Position numbers and translations under genes: made by a program. 64,000 bases of DNA from Isoetes taiwanensis (taxonomy: Eukaryota > Streptophyta > Lycopodiopsida > Isoetales > Isoetaceae). The DNA is taken from NCBI GenBank assembly GCA_021234155.1, contig JAJEKV010000018.1:19763252-19827251 (forward strand), given 5' to 3'. Shown here in pieces: positions 1 through 12,591 of the stretch; the first letter of the stretch is position 1; every line of letters starts with the position of its first letter. The notes beneath the pieces were generated by a model that ran no database searches, had not been told where the DNA came from, and was given only the letters and a program-made list of their open reading frames with translations.

Positions 1-3000
1 GCCGGAGGCGCAACTCCTTGAAGACATCAAGGTCCCACCATGTACGCATGCATAAGGAGAGGAGACCGGCGGCGTAATTCCAAGAGAGGGAAGCACAACG
101 ACAAACACCTCAACCGACAAACGAGTAGAACAGACACCACCGGCCTATCATCAATCTTCATCAAATGGGAAGAATAATTGGTAAACCAACGCGGATCAAG
201 AATTTTCTAGGTGTCAACCTCCCGGCTACCAATGAATGAGGTCACATCGAAAGAGGATCTCGACGCCTTCACCAACCTCGACGCCCACGAAGTTTCAAAA
301 TGGAAGAATGCAAGGCAGCAAAATACAAAAGCAGAACACGTTAGACATCGATGCCGCGTAGCATCACGAGCTAGGGTCAAGGCATAATCTTCGCCGAGGG
401 GAGAAGTCATGGCAACACGAGGCGTATAAAAACGGAGGGAAGATAACCACGACATTGCAGCCCAAAGAGCCTCAAGCTTAATGTCATGCAACGCCAACGA
501 AGGAGTAACCAAGCTAGGCAACCACAAAGCACCTAGTAAGGCTGACCAAGATGAGCTTCTAGCCCCTTGCACCAGCCAGGAGACCACGAGGGAGGAGGAC
601 GATATATCGGGAACATCTCCAACTTGAAGGCCTATATCAGCATTAGGGCAAGATCAAGGAGGAGAATATTCTGTCGCGAACAAAGAATTCGGGACCCGTA
701 AAACACCTAGAAACCAAAGGAAGGACGACCTTACTACGCCGCCAAGGAGTGCGAGATTCTAATGGATAGGACCCAAAGGACTGGAGGAGACGACCCAGCC
801 GCCAGATACAAATCATGCAAAGGCGACCCGTAAGGAGCCATGGTAGGGACAATAGAGATGACCACACTTCCAGGCACGTGAGAGGCACCTCGAATGAAGC
901 AAAGCCCAAGCAAATGGAGTCGCTTTCGAAATTCAACCCGCGAGAAATGCCAATGCCCCGCCCACCGACCATGATCTCGAGCTTCAAGACATCCAAGAAT
1001 GCCCAACCGCAACAGCTAGGTGATCCTACTCAAGCGACCAATGGCACCGCGACATCGGCAACCCCGCAATGACACACCGCATGTAGGACGCTTGAGCGGT
1101 CACCGTGATTCCTCACGATAAATATACACATTAAGGAGGAGCATCTTTCTCAAGGGATCACATCAACGAACACTCTTCGCAATCGGGCGTGACGAAGCCC
1201 GGATCGTACATGAAGCTCAACAATAGTAGCAAAGATCTCAAAGGAATCTCGAGTCAACCGTAACAAAGAAGATGCAAAAAACCAAAGGATCAAATGCGAT
1301 AGGAGGAGGGGAAACCCTAAAGGAGTATAAACAATTAAGTAGATCTTCGTAGTTGTTTTGAAAAAGTCGATGAATTAAAAATCCCAATGTAAATGCGTAT
1401 ATGTCTATTGTATATCTCGGTGCTCACAGATACAATGGAGAAACATGAGTTTAGAGTCATGTTTTACGGATTTAGCGCTTAGATCAGGAAGCTCCTTCAC
1501 TTTGACTACCAAAAGAGGAAGCATAGAAGCACAACTATAGCCCAAGATCAAAATGGAAGAGCAAGTACGAGGGAGAAACGAACGGAGGCCAAGCAAACCT
1601 TCGACTCCAAACACTTCCTAAGTGGCCTGGAAGTAGAAGACAACTCGCCCACCCAATGTCGTAATAAGAGATAATACCGGTCATGTCAAGATCATCACAC
1701 GCGGACCGACATCGCCGACGCAACACTACATCTTGTGGCAAAGCAGCAACACTTGACGAACTTATGACACGAAAGTGGCCTCAACAATAGAAGGAGGAAC
1801 GCCCGACATCAACGAGCCAACTAAGAAGACAACATCTCGACGACCATAATTCCACCTTGTGGTAATATAGGGAATGCGCTTATGACACGTGGATTGGATG
1901 GAGATGCACTTACAAAAGGCACCGCGACGAGGGAGATATGCCTTCAACAACTAGGTGATGGCTTCACCCTGTAATCCTACCGCAATTAGAAGAGAAGAAG
2001 CCGATCATATCTCCGACATGTGGCACGCCAAACGCAAGGTAGAAGCATTCGACACCTTAACGACAAGGATAGCAACCAAAGCACCTTCGCAAAAGAGAGT
2101 TCAAGATAATAGCCAGCTATTCAACGACAAGAGCATATCTAAGGCGTGTACTTTCTTCAACTCAAGGGTCAAGCTCAAGAGATATAAGGATCCATCATCC
2201 CGACAACATCGCCAGCCAGGAGAAGAGCCATGAAGCTTTACTTGCCGTAGAGGCCGACATGCATAGAGAGACAAAGGTCAAGAACTGAAAGCCGGAGAAG
2301 TGCTAGCAACCGACTTCTTCCACGAGCCCCTAGAGGCAACAGGAGGATCAAAACCGACGAGCACAATCAAAGTCACCGGAGGGTACCTCAAGACAAGAAG
2401 ACGGCATAGCACCGCCGCAACGACATCCAAGCCATGTGATTGAGGGGATCAAACAAGGAAGATTGGAAGCTCGATGGAGAAGCAATTAGGTGAGACGAAG
2501 TCGATGACTTGCACACGGACTTGCATGCAACTTGGTGAACCCAAGGATGGACGATTCAAAGAACAACCTGCGGAAGAGAACAACTCCAGAGGAGTATAGC
2601 CAAAGGAATCGCAAGACAAATTTCAAGAGACGCCTCAAAGAGCTCCAAGTATCATGAAGGAAGAACAATTACCACCGAGAACAGATCGAAGCAGACTGAA
2701 ATGTCGAAGCATCAACGACAAGCACACCTTTAGTTGGAATGTGATGCAAAGCGTGTTGTGCCATAGCCGACAAACATCGAGGGCCCAAGCATATCAACAA
2801 GTTACCCCGAGTATGAGCCGACGCACAAATAGAAGGATATAGATCATCAACACCATTGCACGGAGGAACACCGATGACATTGCCAAGGAGTAGGTGTGCA
2901 ACTTGAAGGGAGGCACAAGGGAGACCTAATAGCTCTAGTAGTAATTGTAACTATGTAAGCTATATGTTTTGCATGTATAGTTCCCTTGTTATTCCTTCCC

Positions 3001-5460
3001 TCCCATAGCGCAATGCATCAAAGGAAGAGATGTCATGCAAGTTGCAGGGGTGAAGCAATCAACACGATAACGACAAGAGGACTCGACATATGAGACATCG
3101 ATGGAGTCAAGACATCGACAGAGTCGCCTTTTAGTCGCCAAGACAAAAAAAGTTCAAGATGAAAGATCTTTTTCAACGGCGCCACCTTCAGGCTTTTGAA
3201 AAGCGGCATGGAAGATTTCAAGTGATCAACTACACCATCAAGCAATGCGAGGCTTCTAACGAACAAAGTCAACCTCTACATCAAAGAGGAGCCACCGTCA
3301 AGGAGACTGAAGTATCGAGCGACTCGGAAGAACGTTACCTTGCTACTTCAAGCAGTCAACGAGTGGATGAGCTTCTAGCAAGCTCAAGCATCTAAGGCCA
3401 TGGGGCCTAGTAGGTTAATGTATGGACGGTAACATCCATATTGGGATTAGAAGGCATTTCCGTATATTCTCGCTAAAGGATTGCCCCAATATTGAGCTAA
3501 GCCAAGGATTGGGAAGGAAATGCATAGGAGTAACTATAATTATACACGATTGTTAATAGACATCCAACGTATTGAAACCACTTGGTGAGATTGATCTCCT
3601 CGCTAAGAAGGAATCATTACTAGGATAATTGTTAACCATGTATAAATCTAGTACCTCCAAAGAATAATCCAACCGAAAGAAAAGAAGTAATCTAACAAGT
3701 CCCCACCAACTTGTTACGATGACATCAATTCGATTGGTAGGAATATTCCAAGAGCTAAATAACTAAGAAAGGGGAATCTCTAGAATATAAAAGAATAATA
3801 CATGTAAGGTACATCTAAAATAAGAATTATAGTAATCAAATAGTCTTTTTGAGACAAAAGGAATTGTCATGATGACAAAACCCCTGTGGTTTAGAATCGC
3901 TCTAACTAAGTAGGTAACCCATAGCTATATTGAAATAAATAATAACATAATATGTGTATCCATCTTAGATGGTTATATATGTTAGCTAAGGCTAGTAAAT
4001 TAATGTGCTAAGTAAGAAGCATATAACCTCTTAAGGGGAGAGAATAGATATGATGTGTACAACGCCATTGAAGGGGTGCAGGACCATTTTCTTTTGAAGA
4101 AAGTGGGAGGGCTCAATCTTATGATTGAACGTATTTGCATCAATTGATTGACCCAGAATAGAGTTCACTCCGCAAATGGCCGGGCGAAATAGAGCGCAAG
4201 ATAGATAGATAGATAGCTCAGGAGGTCTTCAACGTCATGAGACCGACGCAAAGAGCTATCTACACCAATGAAGTGGAGCAAAAACTATGGGAGCAATGCA
4301 AATCGACCAAGTCATCTCCAAATTACTTCGACGCCGCTCAATGGGTGAATGCATTCTAGCCTAGGTAAGGCGTCTGCATGCATTATAAGCTTTAATGTGT
4401 CTTATAAATAAGTTAAATATAGATCCTAATAATTGCATGGAATTACCGTGCGTATATGTATCATAATGGAAATAAGTTAAATAACAACGATAATGTGAGG
4501 TAGTATGTTAATTAATCCTTCGCAAGGATGCAATTCCTTCCAAGGATAGCCATATGACCTTGGGGTCCTTATAAAAATAGATAGAGAATAGAATTCAAAT
4601 ATACTTAAGTGCATCTCTCAGGATATACTTCCAAGGGTAATGCAGAACCCAAGGAAGAGAATAAGCACATCTAATTCTTGTGTATGATAATTAAAACCTT
4701 GTCTATGTAACAATAGGTCTAAATCGTGGTTATTGTTCAAATAATCGCGATCTAAAAGTCAAGTAAATATTGCAAAGCTTAGAGTAAATATAATTGTACT
4801 ATCGGAAGTAATGTATCCGATACTATGATAATGTTAATTCATAAATATTACCGTAGGGTAATTATGTTAATCACATGCATTAAAGGAGCCAAAGAAAAAT
4901 CGGCTCGGGCATGTCGCTTTGTGTGTAGATTAAATGCTTGTATAGTTAAGATTAATCTACGATGCAACCTATGCTAGGTAGGGGTTGCATGCGTTGTTAC
5001 CGGCGATGAGACCACTACGCTGATCTCTAGGGCGTGGTGTAATGTCAATGTAGGCATGACCGCTTCCTCGCTTTGGACGAGTGGAAGGTAGATTAGAAAG
5101 TCTACTGGTCCCCACGGAAGTAGACGACCTCGAGAGAAAGGAGGTCATTCAGAATGCATTGATAGGAAAGGCACCTTTAGCCCCATATATGCTTTGATAG
5201 GAGGAAGCTATCCTTCACGCCCCACGCTGAAGGATATCCTCCACTGGCAACTAGAGGTGTAGGCATGAGCGCATATAGGCATATAGGCTGTCTCCACGGC
5301 CATAATGGAAGATTCACCCTCTTCCTACGCCGGAGATTAGCCATGCATCCATGTAGATAGGTGGGGTGGTCACCATATAACCAAAATTTTATTAATAATT
5401 AAAATAGTAATAACGTGGGTCGACACTCAAAGCCAATAGAGCCCGAGGGCAAGGAGGTCG
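1..5460. other. Decayed repeat-derived region without a recognised gene
   Basis: No reading frame here shows a family motif that I recognise. The first 3.4 kb is GC-richer and purine-rich on the plus strand, and its longest frames (about 120 codons on the minus strand) look like chance frames. From about 3.4 kb the sequence becomes AT-rich. A short GATA microsatellite lies at about 4199-4216. The composition change and the lack of frames fit old transposon sequence. I cannot name a family. Confidence 0.5.
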
Positions 5461-5469
5461 AGCTATTTG

Positions 5470-6000
5470 AAAACTTGCAACACAAAATTTAGTCATAATG
5501 TGTTGCAAGGGATGAAGAGTACCTTAGAAGTGTAAATTTTGTATGAAATTGATAAACTTTGATAAACTTAAATGTTGTGTTAAGTAAGGTTAATAATTAC
5601 CTTTATGTGATTAAGTTATGAAGTGATAAGTTAATTGGGTAATGAAATAGTACAAGAATGTCTTAAACATTACCTTAGAGTAATTCTAATAATTAAGATA
5701 GTAAGTATGTAATTATAGATATTGTAAAATTAATGCAGGATTTTATAGGTCAGAGGACTTGCAACACAAATTTTGTTGGAATGTGTTGCAAGGAATGAAG
5801 AGTACCTTAAATAATAATTGTATATGAAAGTGTTAAATTGTGATAAACTAAATGTTATAATAACGAGGACTAATAAGTACCCCGCTTAATAGAAGTTCTG
5901 AATTGACAAGTTATTTGATAAATGTAATGGCGTAATAATAATTTAAAAATATTACCTTAAGGTAATCTTAATAAATGTGTAAGTATAATAGTAGTATATC
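5470..6000. repeat. Two degenerate tandem copies of a ~285 bp unit
   Basis: Two copies begin with ACTTGCAACACAAA, near 5472 and 5757. Both continue through TGTTGCAAGG and GAAGAGTACCTTA, and both end in a similar AT-rich tail with a TTACCTTA motif. The copies differ by many substitutions and small indels. It is non-coding. Confidence 0.7.
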
Positions 6001-6209
6001 GTATGCATCGGGTTGATTGCGGGTTAGAAGATTCCAAGGTGGGAGACCTAATGCGATCTTTGCGGACGACATCATTTCAAGGTGGGAGAATGTGGCGTTC
6101 GACCGCGATATCGGTCCCGGGGCGTATCTTCGCATCGCTTCACACGCCAGCGTACCGCCACTCAACCGACGATGGTACGCCGGCGTGTAGCGGTGAGTAG
6201 CCCTAGGGG

Positions 6210-7720
6210 CAACTTGCTAGGTATGTGCATTTCTTATTAATGTGCACATGCACATTTATTAAGGTGCACACATTTCCATGTGGGCACATTTAGGTGCACA
6301 CATTTCCATGTAGGCACATTTGGCCACCTAGCCATTAAAGGCAAGTGGGCCCATTTCCAATTATCCCACATGCCTAAAGGGATAATTGGAAACCCTAAGC
6401 CCCAACCCTTGCCTATTTAAGTAGAAGAACCCTAACTTGCCCATTTTCGTTCCTAGGGTTTTAGAGCTCGCTTTGGCTGCTCTAGGAGTCAAAACCGCCT
6501 CCGGACTCGCCTCGAGAGAATGGCACCATTAGTTTCCCTTGATTCGAAAGCAGCTCAAGAGGGATGGTCGAACTTCGAGGTCGGAGGAGCAACTCATGGA
6601 TCCAGGTATGTAGTCGATTTAATGGTCTAAACCGCTTTCCACCATCATTGTATCAAGGGTTTAGCCTATTAAATCGCTTTTAGCAGCCTATCTAGATCTC
6701 TAGATGAGTAGATACGAGACTCTAACTAAAGAACCTAACTCTATGATATAGATTAGATCTATGTTCTTTAGTTCTTACGTGATGTATATGGATGATGTAT
6801 CTCTACGTGAACTCCTTGTATTGGGAAGGGGGTAGAGACTTCAAGCTTGGTAGTAGATGCTCCTAGATTAGCCTCTCTAGCACACCATAGATTCGGCCTG
6901 TACAAGAACCACACCGGTTGTGGGTGAAGGGGCCGACCGGGCTAAGAAGGAGGTTCGTGTTCGACTCTTGAACGATCCCTCCGGTGTGTAAGGCCTACCG
7001 GGGATCATTGTGACTAGGTCTAATGGCTTACCACCGAGTGTGGGGTAAGGCATGGGCTCACACCCGTGAAGTGGTGTTCATGACTTTCCGGTGGGTTCAC
7101 CGAATCTGGGGCAAAGGGCCCTCTAGTCACCTTGAGTCAAGATGTAGATCTCGAGGAGGGAGTGATCCCTACCGCCCCATCGAACTGGATGATGACCCCG
7201 TGAGTAGCCCTTTGGCTATGCATCCCATGGCTACAAATCCAGTCCCGACACTTTTCACCCTACTCTGCAAAGTGTGCAATGGAGGGGCGGATGGAGTGGA
7301 CAACCCTATGCCATGTTCTTATGCCGACCAAATCCATTGCCATGAATTCTGCCTCAAGAAATGAACTCTGGAGACCCAAGCCGTCACCATCCCTTTGAGT
7401 CCGAGCCTTGGGTAGGATTCCCTATGTGATGTGCTGATCTTTGTCTATGCAGAGATATGTGGAGGACCATCCTTCGTGATGGTCATATGATGTTGATGTA
7501 TGTACCACCGACATGTGTGTTTACGCCTCGCCCAGCTAGGTAGGCCCCGAGGGAGACAGGGTAAAGGACCCTTCATTCTTCCCAATCGGAACTCTTCAAG
7601 GTTGCAGTGATACGTGGAGGGCCCTATATTAGCATGGAGCTGGTATGGGGGATGAACTCCTGTTTGTATACGGTGAGTGCACCGTATATGAGTAGGGGAC
7701 GTCACAATAGTGAGACAAGC
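6210..7720 (+). other. LTR-like promoter region and Cys-rich frame of unknown origin
   Basis: Short direct repeats (GTGCACACATTTCCATGT, twice in 6255-6315) precede a TATA-like CTATTTAAG at about 6413, followed by AACCCTAA-type leader sequence, as in many plant LTR promoters. A 113-codon frame at 7023-7364 ends in a Cys/His-rich stretch with CKVC, then HCHEFC, which could bind zinc. I do not recognise the protein. It may be a real exon, a piece of a transposon protein or chance. No second LTR copy or target duplication was found. Confidence 0.3.
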
Positions 7721-7749
7721 TGGAAATATCTACAGAATATCTTAACCTT

Positions 7750-8025
7750 TCAAAGTACGAAAAGGAAATAAAAACAAACATGCAAACCTGAGTCCTTTGC
7801 AAGCCATGTCAAAAATTCTTCGAAGTCCCATACTTCCTCTGAATCTTCTTCTTCCTCGGACTCTTCCTCAGACAACTCATTCTCTGTTTCAGGATCAAGC
7901 AAACCCTGAAGTAAAGCAGTCAGAAATTCCTGTGAATCAGGCTCTGATTCTTCTACTTCTTCATCCTCTTCATCCTCTGAGTCGGAATCAGAGGATTGCT
8001 GCAAAAAAAAAAAAAAAAAATGCAA
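7750..8025 (-). pseudogene. Acidic Ser/Glu/Asp-rich coding fragment (possible captured exon)
   Basis: The minus strand encodes about 80 residues dominated by Glu, Asp and Ser, then a WDFEEFLTWLAKDSG stretch. At about 7788 the coding stretch stops at CAG followed by GTTTGC, which resembles an exon-intron border. On the other side it abuts an 18-base homopolymer (A on plus, T on minus). The strong acidic bias over one frame suggests real coding history. It is too small for assignment. It could be an exon fragment carried by a transposon, or low-complexity sequence. Confidence 0.35.
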
Positions 8026-8037
8026 TTGGGGGAATTC

Positions 8038-8069
8038 AACCCGAGGTCTTTTTGAAGAGACCTCGGGTT
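8038..8069. other. Perfect 12-bp hairpin
   Basis: AACCCGAGGTCT is followed after 8 bases by its exact reverse complement AGACCTCGGGTT. It sits just after the long A homopolymer at 8003-8020. It may mark the end of a mobile element or form an RNA hairpin. Function unknown. Confidence 0.7.
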
Positions 8070-8156
8070 CTTTATGAAGAAGCTCCGCTGCAGACCCCCA
8101 ACTTGGGCAGAAAAAAAATTTGGAAGGAATGGAATTTTTGAGAGCGTGAATTGGAT

Positions 8157-8865
8157 TTATATAGGCATAATTAGAGATATATCAGCATGAATAATTGATT
8201 GCCTCAAATAACACGCCAGACATATGATCTTCCTGCCAAGTATAGCATCTACGGTATATATGGAGAATAAATTCTCACGGCTACCTTTTGGAAAATCAGA
8301 ATTAAGATATTTTATATGTCTTTTTGTATTCTGACGGCTAAATTTTCGATAATTAAAATTTGGATATATTTTAGAGGTCATTTCCTTGTTGTTTAAGTTC
8401 ATTACATTATTTGAAGTGTATGACAAGCTTTATTAAATTAGGACTATTGCCACGAAATTTCTTGTTTTAAATAATTTCGTTTATATCCATTGTTATTATT
8501 AAATTAAACCTATTTCCAAGGAATTTCTTGCTTTTTCAATCATTTGATTTACCTCTATATAATCCATAAATGTACGTACTTTTCTTATGGTATATAATAT
8601 TTCCTACTCATTGACTAAAAAGGGTGCAATTTGCCTAGGTCAATGGTGCCTCTCTAACTGAAGATGGTGTGCAAAATATTGATAAGAGCAATTTCAATGA
8701 AGAAGCACCTCCTACCAAGAATGTTGAAGAAAAACAATTAGTCCTCTATAGTAGGGTGCAATGGAGGAACAAGAAGGTGAGAATCATGCACAAGTGCAAC
8801 AAGGAAATAGTAGGCCAATGAGTCATTATACTAGCAGATCCTGATCAAGCTGTTAATGATGAAAG
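8157..8865. other. AT-rich spacer, nothing recognised
   Basis: AT-rich sequence without a convincing frame. It leads into the decayed transposase gene. I searched by eye for a terminal inverted repeat of that transposon and found none. Confidence 0.5.
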
Positions 8866-8869
8866 ACTA

Positions 8870-11466
8870 GGGGAAGACAATCTTGGTATTGCAATTTCTA
8901 TGTTGGAAGACAACTGAAAGGTAAGGGTTTGGGTGAAGCATATGGCATGGCCTATAAGCAGTGTTCAATTTGTGGAGGATTATCTTTTTTCCAGAGTCAG
9001 ATTGTTGGGGATAATGATTGTCTTGATCCTGATCCATTAGCAGTGGGAACCCTAAACCTAAGCAAAAGGGGAGAACTATCAGTTGCAAGACATTATCCTA
9101 GCCAAATTGATTAATGACACTAAACGTGATACTATGGTGAAGGTTAGGGGCTCATATTGTTGTTGGAGTGGTTGTATGCAATTCTTTGCAATAGAACAAT
9201 TGGTGGAAGCAAGAGCCACTTTTCAAGAGTATACTGTTGATGAGAGGAGGATCTACATGTACACAATCTTCAAGCATGCACTTCAGGATGAAAGAAATCC
9301 AAACAGAAAAAGATACCCTTTGCTAGGCAAATGGATATGTAAAAGACTATGGCAGAATATCCATGCAATTCCAAGTTCTTCACGGCATAATTACCAAAAA
9401 AAAGCAGGCAGAAGGGACCAGGATTGCTTTGCATGGAAATAATGCTTTGTTGAGACCAACTGCTAGGATCTTGGCCGCCAGGGAGATATTTGAAAAATAT
9501 ATTGATTTCAATGTAGAGTGTATGTCATACAAAAGCAGAAGGGATGAAAAGGGAAGAGCAGTTGTTGAGAAAAGGTTACCATCACATTATATTCAAAAGA
9601 GTATTTTGGAGGAAGTAAATTCCCTACTTCGAGAATTGGAAATTCTTCCAATATCTCAACCTAGCTTTAGTAGGCTATGGAAAAAGCATTTCAATCATGT
9701 CATCATAGCAACTTCAAATAACCTTGCAAAGTGCAATTTGTGTGCTAAGTTGAAGGAGACTCTTGATAAGACTGTGCAATCGAGTCAAAGGGCTAGGTTA
9801 AGGGAGCATACGAGGGACCATATGACTGATCAACTATCATGTAGATCATATTATTGGATGTGGAGTTAATAACTATTTATGTATTATACATGACAAGATG
9901 CACAAGCAAAAGACTTGTCTTCCACAATTCAAGTACATACCAAAGTCATGTGGAAGATCATACCCTTTGCGGATCTCAATGACCGGGGCAGTCTTGCATG
10001 GGCAGACTCAAACCTACTATGGGCATTTTAGTTTGGAGTTGTGGAGTGATGGTCCAGATTTTTATATTGGGAGTATCACGATGTGTTTGAGAAACTATGA
10101 AAATGGATATAATGGTCACCTCCAGGACCCTACAGCTAGCTAGGCACTACATAGTGCATTGTTAGATGGAAACCCTAACAATATTGAAAAGTTTAGCAAG
10201 GCAAGATTTAGGAAGCATGGGTCTAGTGAACATGTTGGAGCTTCAATTTCATGTGCTAGAGCTCAAGATCTACCTAGAAGGTTCCTCTTGCAACTTGATA
10301 ATTGTGCAGGCCAAAATAAGAACAGGTGGATGTTTTCTTTCCTATCCTACTTAACAGCTGTGGGGATATTTGAAAGAGTTAATTTAGGATTTTTTATGCC
10401 CGAGCATACCCATGAGGATGTGGATGTGTTATTTGGCAAATATAGTTGTATACTGAAGCAGCAAGTAATGACCAACTTTCCTAGGCTAATGGAAACCTTG
10501 CATGAATGCACTATTCCAAACCCTATAGGCTCTCTCATAAAAGAAGTGCCTGATTGGAAGAGCTTTGCGGGTGGTTATGCATTAGACCTTGAAGGTCATT
10601 CTAGTCCTCTGCAGTTCACTTTTTTGGTGAGAAGTGGGATTCTAATCTTTCAATGGAAGATGAGACCTTCAGAGAAGGAGTGGAGAGGAGGGGAGAAAAT
10701 ATGGCATAGAGATGAGAATGGCAAGCCTATAATACCTCCAGGTCAACCAAAAGCTCTAAAACCTACTAAAGAAGTGAAGCAATTGGGGCTGACTAAGAAA
10801 GGAATCCAGGACTATATAAAGCATTGGAAAACCAACCCCGATGACACCAACCATGCTGTGGTAGCTTACTGGAAGAAGGTGATTAACCTGTTGGGGGAGA
10901 TAGACACATCCTCAGATGAATTGAAAGAAGGGTGGTTGCCTAAAACTAGGTGGAAGACCTTAACAGGTGCTGAGGATGTTGATGACACTGTTAGTAGCAT
11001 TCGTAAGCATTATGCTCCTCCTCCTTCTGACAAACACTATGTTGGTCCTAAGAACAATAGGCCAAAGTTTCTAGGTATGGAAGCTTATGAACCTTCCACT
11101 GACTTGGAATGCCACCAATTTGTGGTAGTAAAGCTAGCAGATTTAGATACCTATCCAGTGTGGTTAGGGTACATCATCTCTGATATTTGCAAAGAAGAAG
11201 GTAATATTAACTTCAACCATGTGCGGGTAGAATGCTGGTGTCCAGTGCATTAATTGACCAATGTATTGGATAAAGAAAGGTACTTAGATTGTTGGACAAA
11301 GAAATAGAGGAGAAATTCGAGTGATCCTGATCTTTAGCTAGACTATGAAAGTGTATCGTACTCATGGACTCCAAAAACTGTTCGAGGTAGAAATGTGAGA
11401 ATGACAATACCTCAGAATATCAGGAAGAAGGCTATGATGTCATTGGGGGTGCTTGAAGAAAAGTGA
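8870..11466 (+). pseudogene. DUF7869-type (DDE-like) transposase gene, frameshifted
   Basis: Consecutive plus-strand frames (8929-9114, 9083-9442, 9363-9869, 9898-10143, 10159-11253) together look like one protein. A Cys pair in AKCNLCAKLKETL with a following H-rich RLREHTRDH sits near 9740-9830. Next comes a segment around KMHKQKTCLPQF. The core LLQLDNCAGQNKN (about 10285-10320) and PEHTHEDVDVLFGKYS (about 10400-10445) is the hallmark of the DUF7869 family, whose spaced Asp/His residues resemble a DDE nuclease. The C-terminus continues in frame past the stop at 11251 with three internal stops to 11466 and contains PVWLGYI. Frame changes near 9400 and 9870 and these stops show that this copy is dead, unless some breaks are introns. 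Family assignment is from memory of its motifs. Confidence 0.7.
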
Positions 11467-11644
11467 ATAACTATGTAAATTTTCTTCATCACATTTTTAT
11501 AATATGGTGCTATATTGTGAAGTATTGACTATTTTGTAAATAATATGAGGTTACGTAAACATACTTTTGAGGTGAATTTGAATATGCTATTAAAAACATA
11601 CAATATGAAATTTGTCCCAAAATTAAGACATAATCCCAATTTAA

Positions 11645-12591
11645 ATGAATGATGATTGTTTCTCGATTGGAGCCCTATATATTAACACTTTCCCAGATCG
11701 CGTTCCTCCATTGCCACCACCAGTAGAAATTGATGATCATGAGAAGTTCGAAGGTCGAGAGATTCTAGACACCAAGTTTCTTCATCGGCGATTGTATTAT
11801 TTTGTCGATTGGGAAGGTTACTCACCAAGTGATAGAACCTGGGAGCCTGCCGAGAATCTGACTAATATTCCTGATAAAATTGCGGAGTTTCAACCATGGA
11901 ATAAATTACTACTCCTATATTTTAGTGTAGCCAAAATAGGTTTAGCTAAACTATCTTCAAATTGGGGCTACAAGTTTCTGACACTTGGCTAAACTAAATG
12001 GTTTTCCTCCATTGCAGTTTCTTGCTGTTGGCTAAACTTTCATAAAATAGAGAGGCAAATATTAGCCATTGGCAAAGATATTGAATTTATTGTAAATACA
12101 TAAATCAAGAAACAAACATACATGAACATGTTCAAAAACCTAAAAAAAATAGAGTACATTATTCCTTTTCCTTTAATGCTTCAACTTTGTACTTGGAACA
12201 AGAAAGAAAGTAGAAAAAAAAAGAAAAATATAAACCCTATTTGAAATTTCTTAAAGTTGGTACATATATTGGTGTTCGATTCTGGTCTAATCTATCCATT
12301 TTTTCAAGCCCATTCTATCTTAGGTTTAGCTAATCGATGTCCTGGTGAATATGTTCGGAGGTAAAGGTTTGGCTATTCAACCTAAAAGCTCACTTGGGCA
12401 GCAAAACAACTGGGCTAAAATTTCATTTTCTAGGGGCAGTTTTCCATTTACTTTAGCCATTTTTCTTGGCAAAACTGCTACAAAATAGCCTTAGCCGTTA
12501 TTTTATTCCATGGTTTCAACGACGCTACCCAGATAAGCCAAGTTTGAGTACTCTGACCTCAGCTCCGAGGACTCGTCATCATCGTGGGGGG
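11645..12591 (+). pseudogene. Ty3/Gypsy integrase C-terminus with chromodomain, interrupted
   Basis: The frame at 11645-11893 reads PDRVPPLPPP, then a chromodomain ending LYYFVDWEGYSPSDRTWEPA and NIPDKIAEFQ. This is the integrase tail of a chromovirus-type Gypsy element. The reading frame is cut after codons TTT CAA at 11888-11893. It resumes at 12514 with TTT CAA and RRYPDKPS in frame, after a 620 bp insertion. The tail runs to a G-rich polypurine tract at about 12585-12591 just before the LTR. The rest of gag-pol is absent upstream, where a different transposase lies. Confidence 0.85.
11894..12513. mobile_element. 620 bp MITE inserted in the chromodomain, 6-bp target duplication
   Basis: The insert starts CCATGGAATAAA and ends TTTATTCCATGG, an exact 12-bp inverted repeat. 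TTTCAA at 11888-11893 is repeated at 12514-12519, and the host codons rejoin exactly when the insert and one TTTCAA are removed. The flanking G makes a 7-bp duplication (GTTTCAA) also possible. It has no coding frame, so it is a non-autonomous DNA element. A 6-7 bp duplication does not match the usual 2, 3, 8 or 9 bp classes, so the superfamily is left open. Confidence 0.85.

Noticed and set aside
207-1012. Overlapping frames of 90-126 codons on the minus strand
   Set aside because: Residue composition is not protein-like (runs of Leu, Ser, Cys), and no domain or start context supports them.
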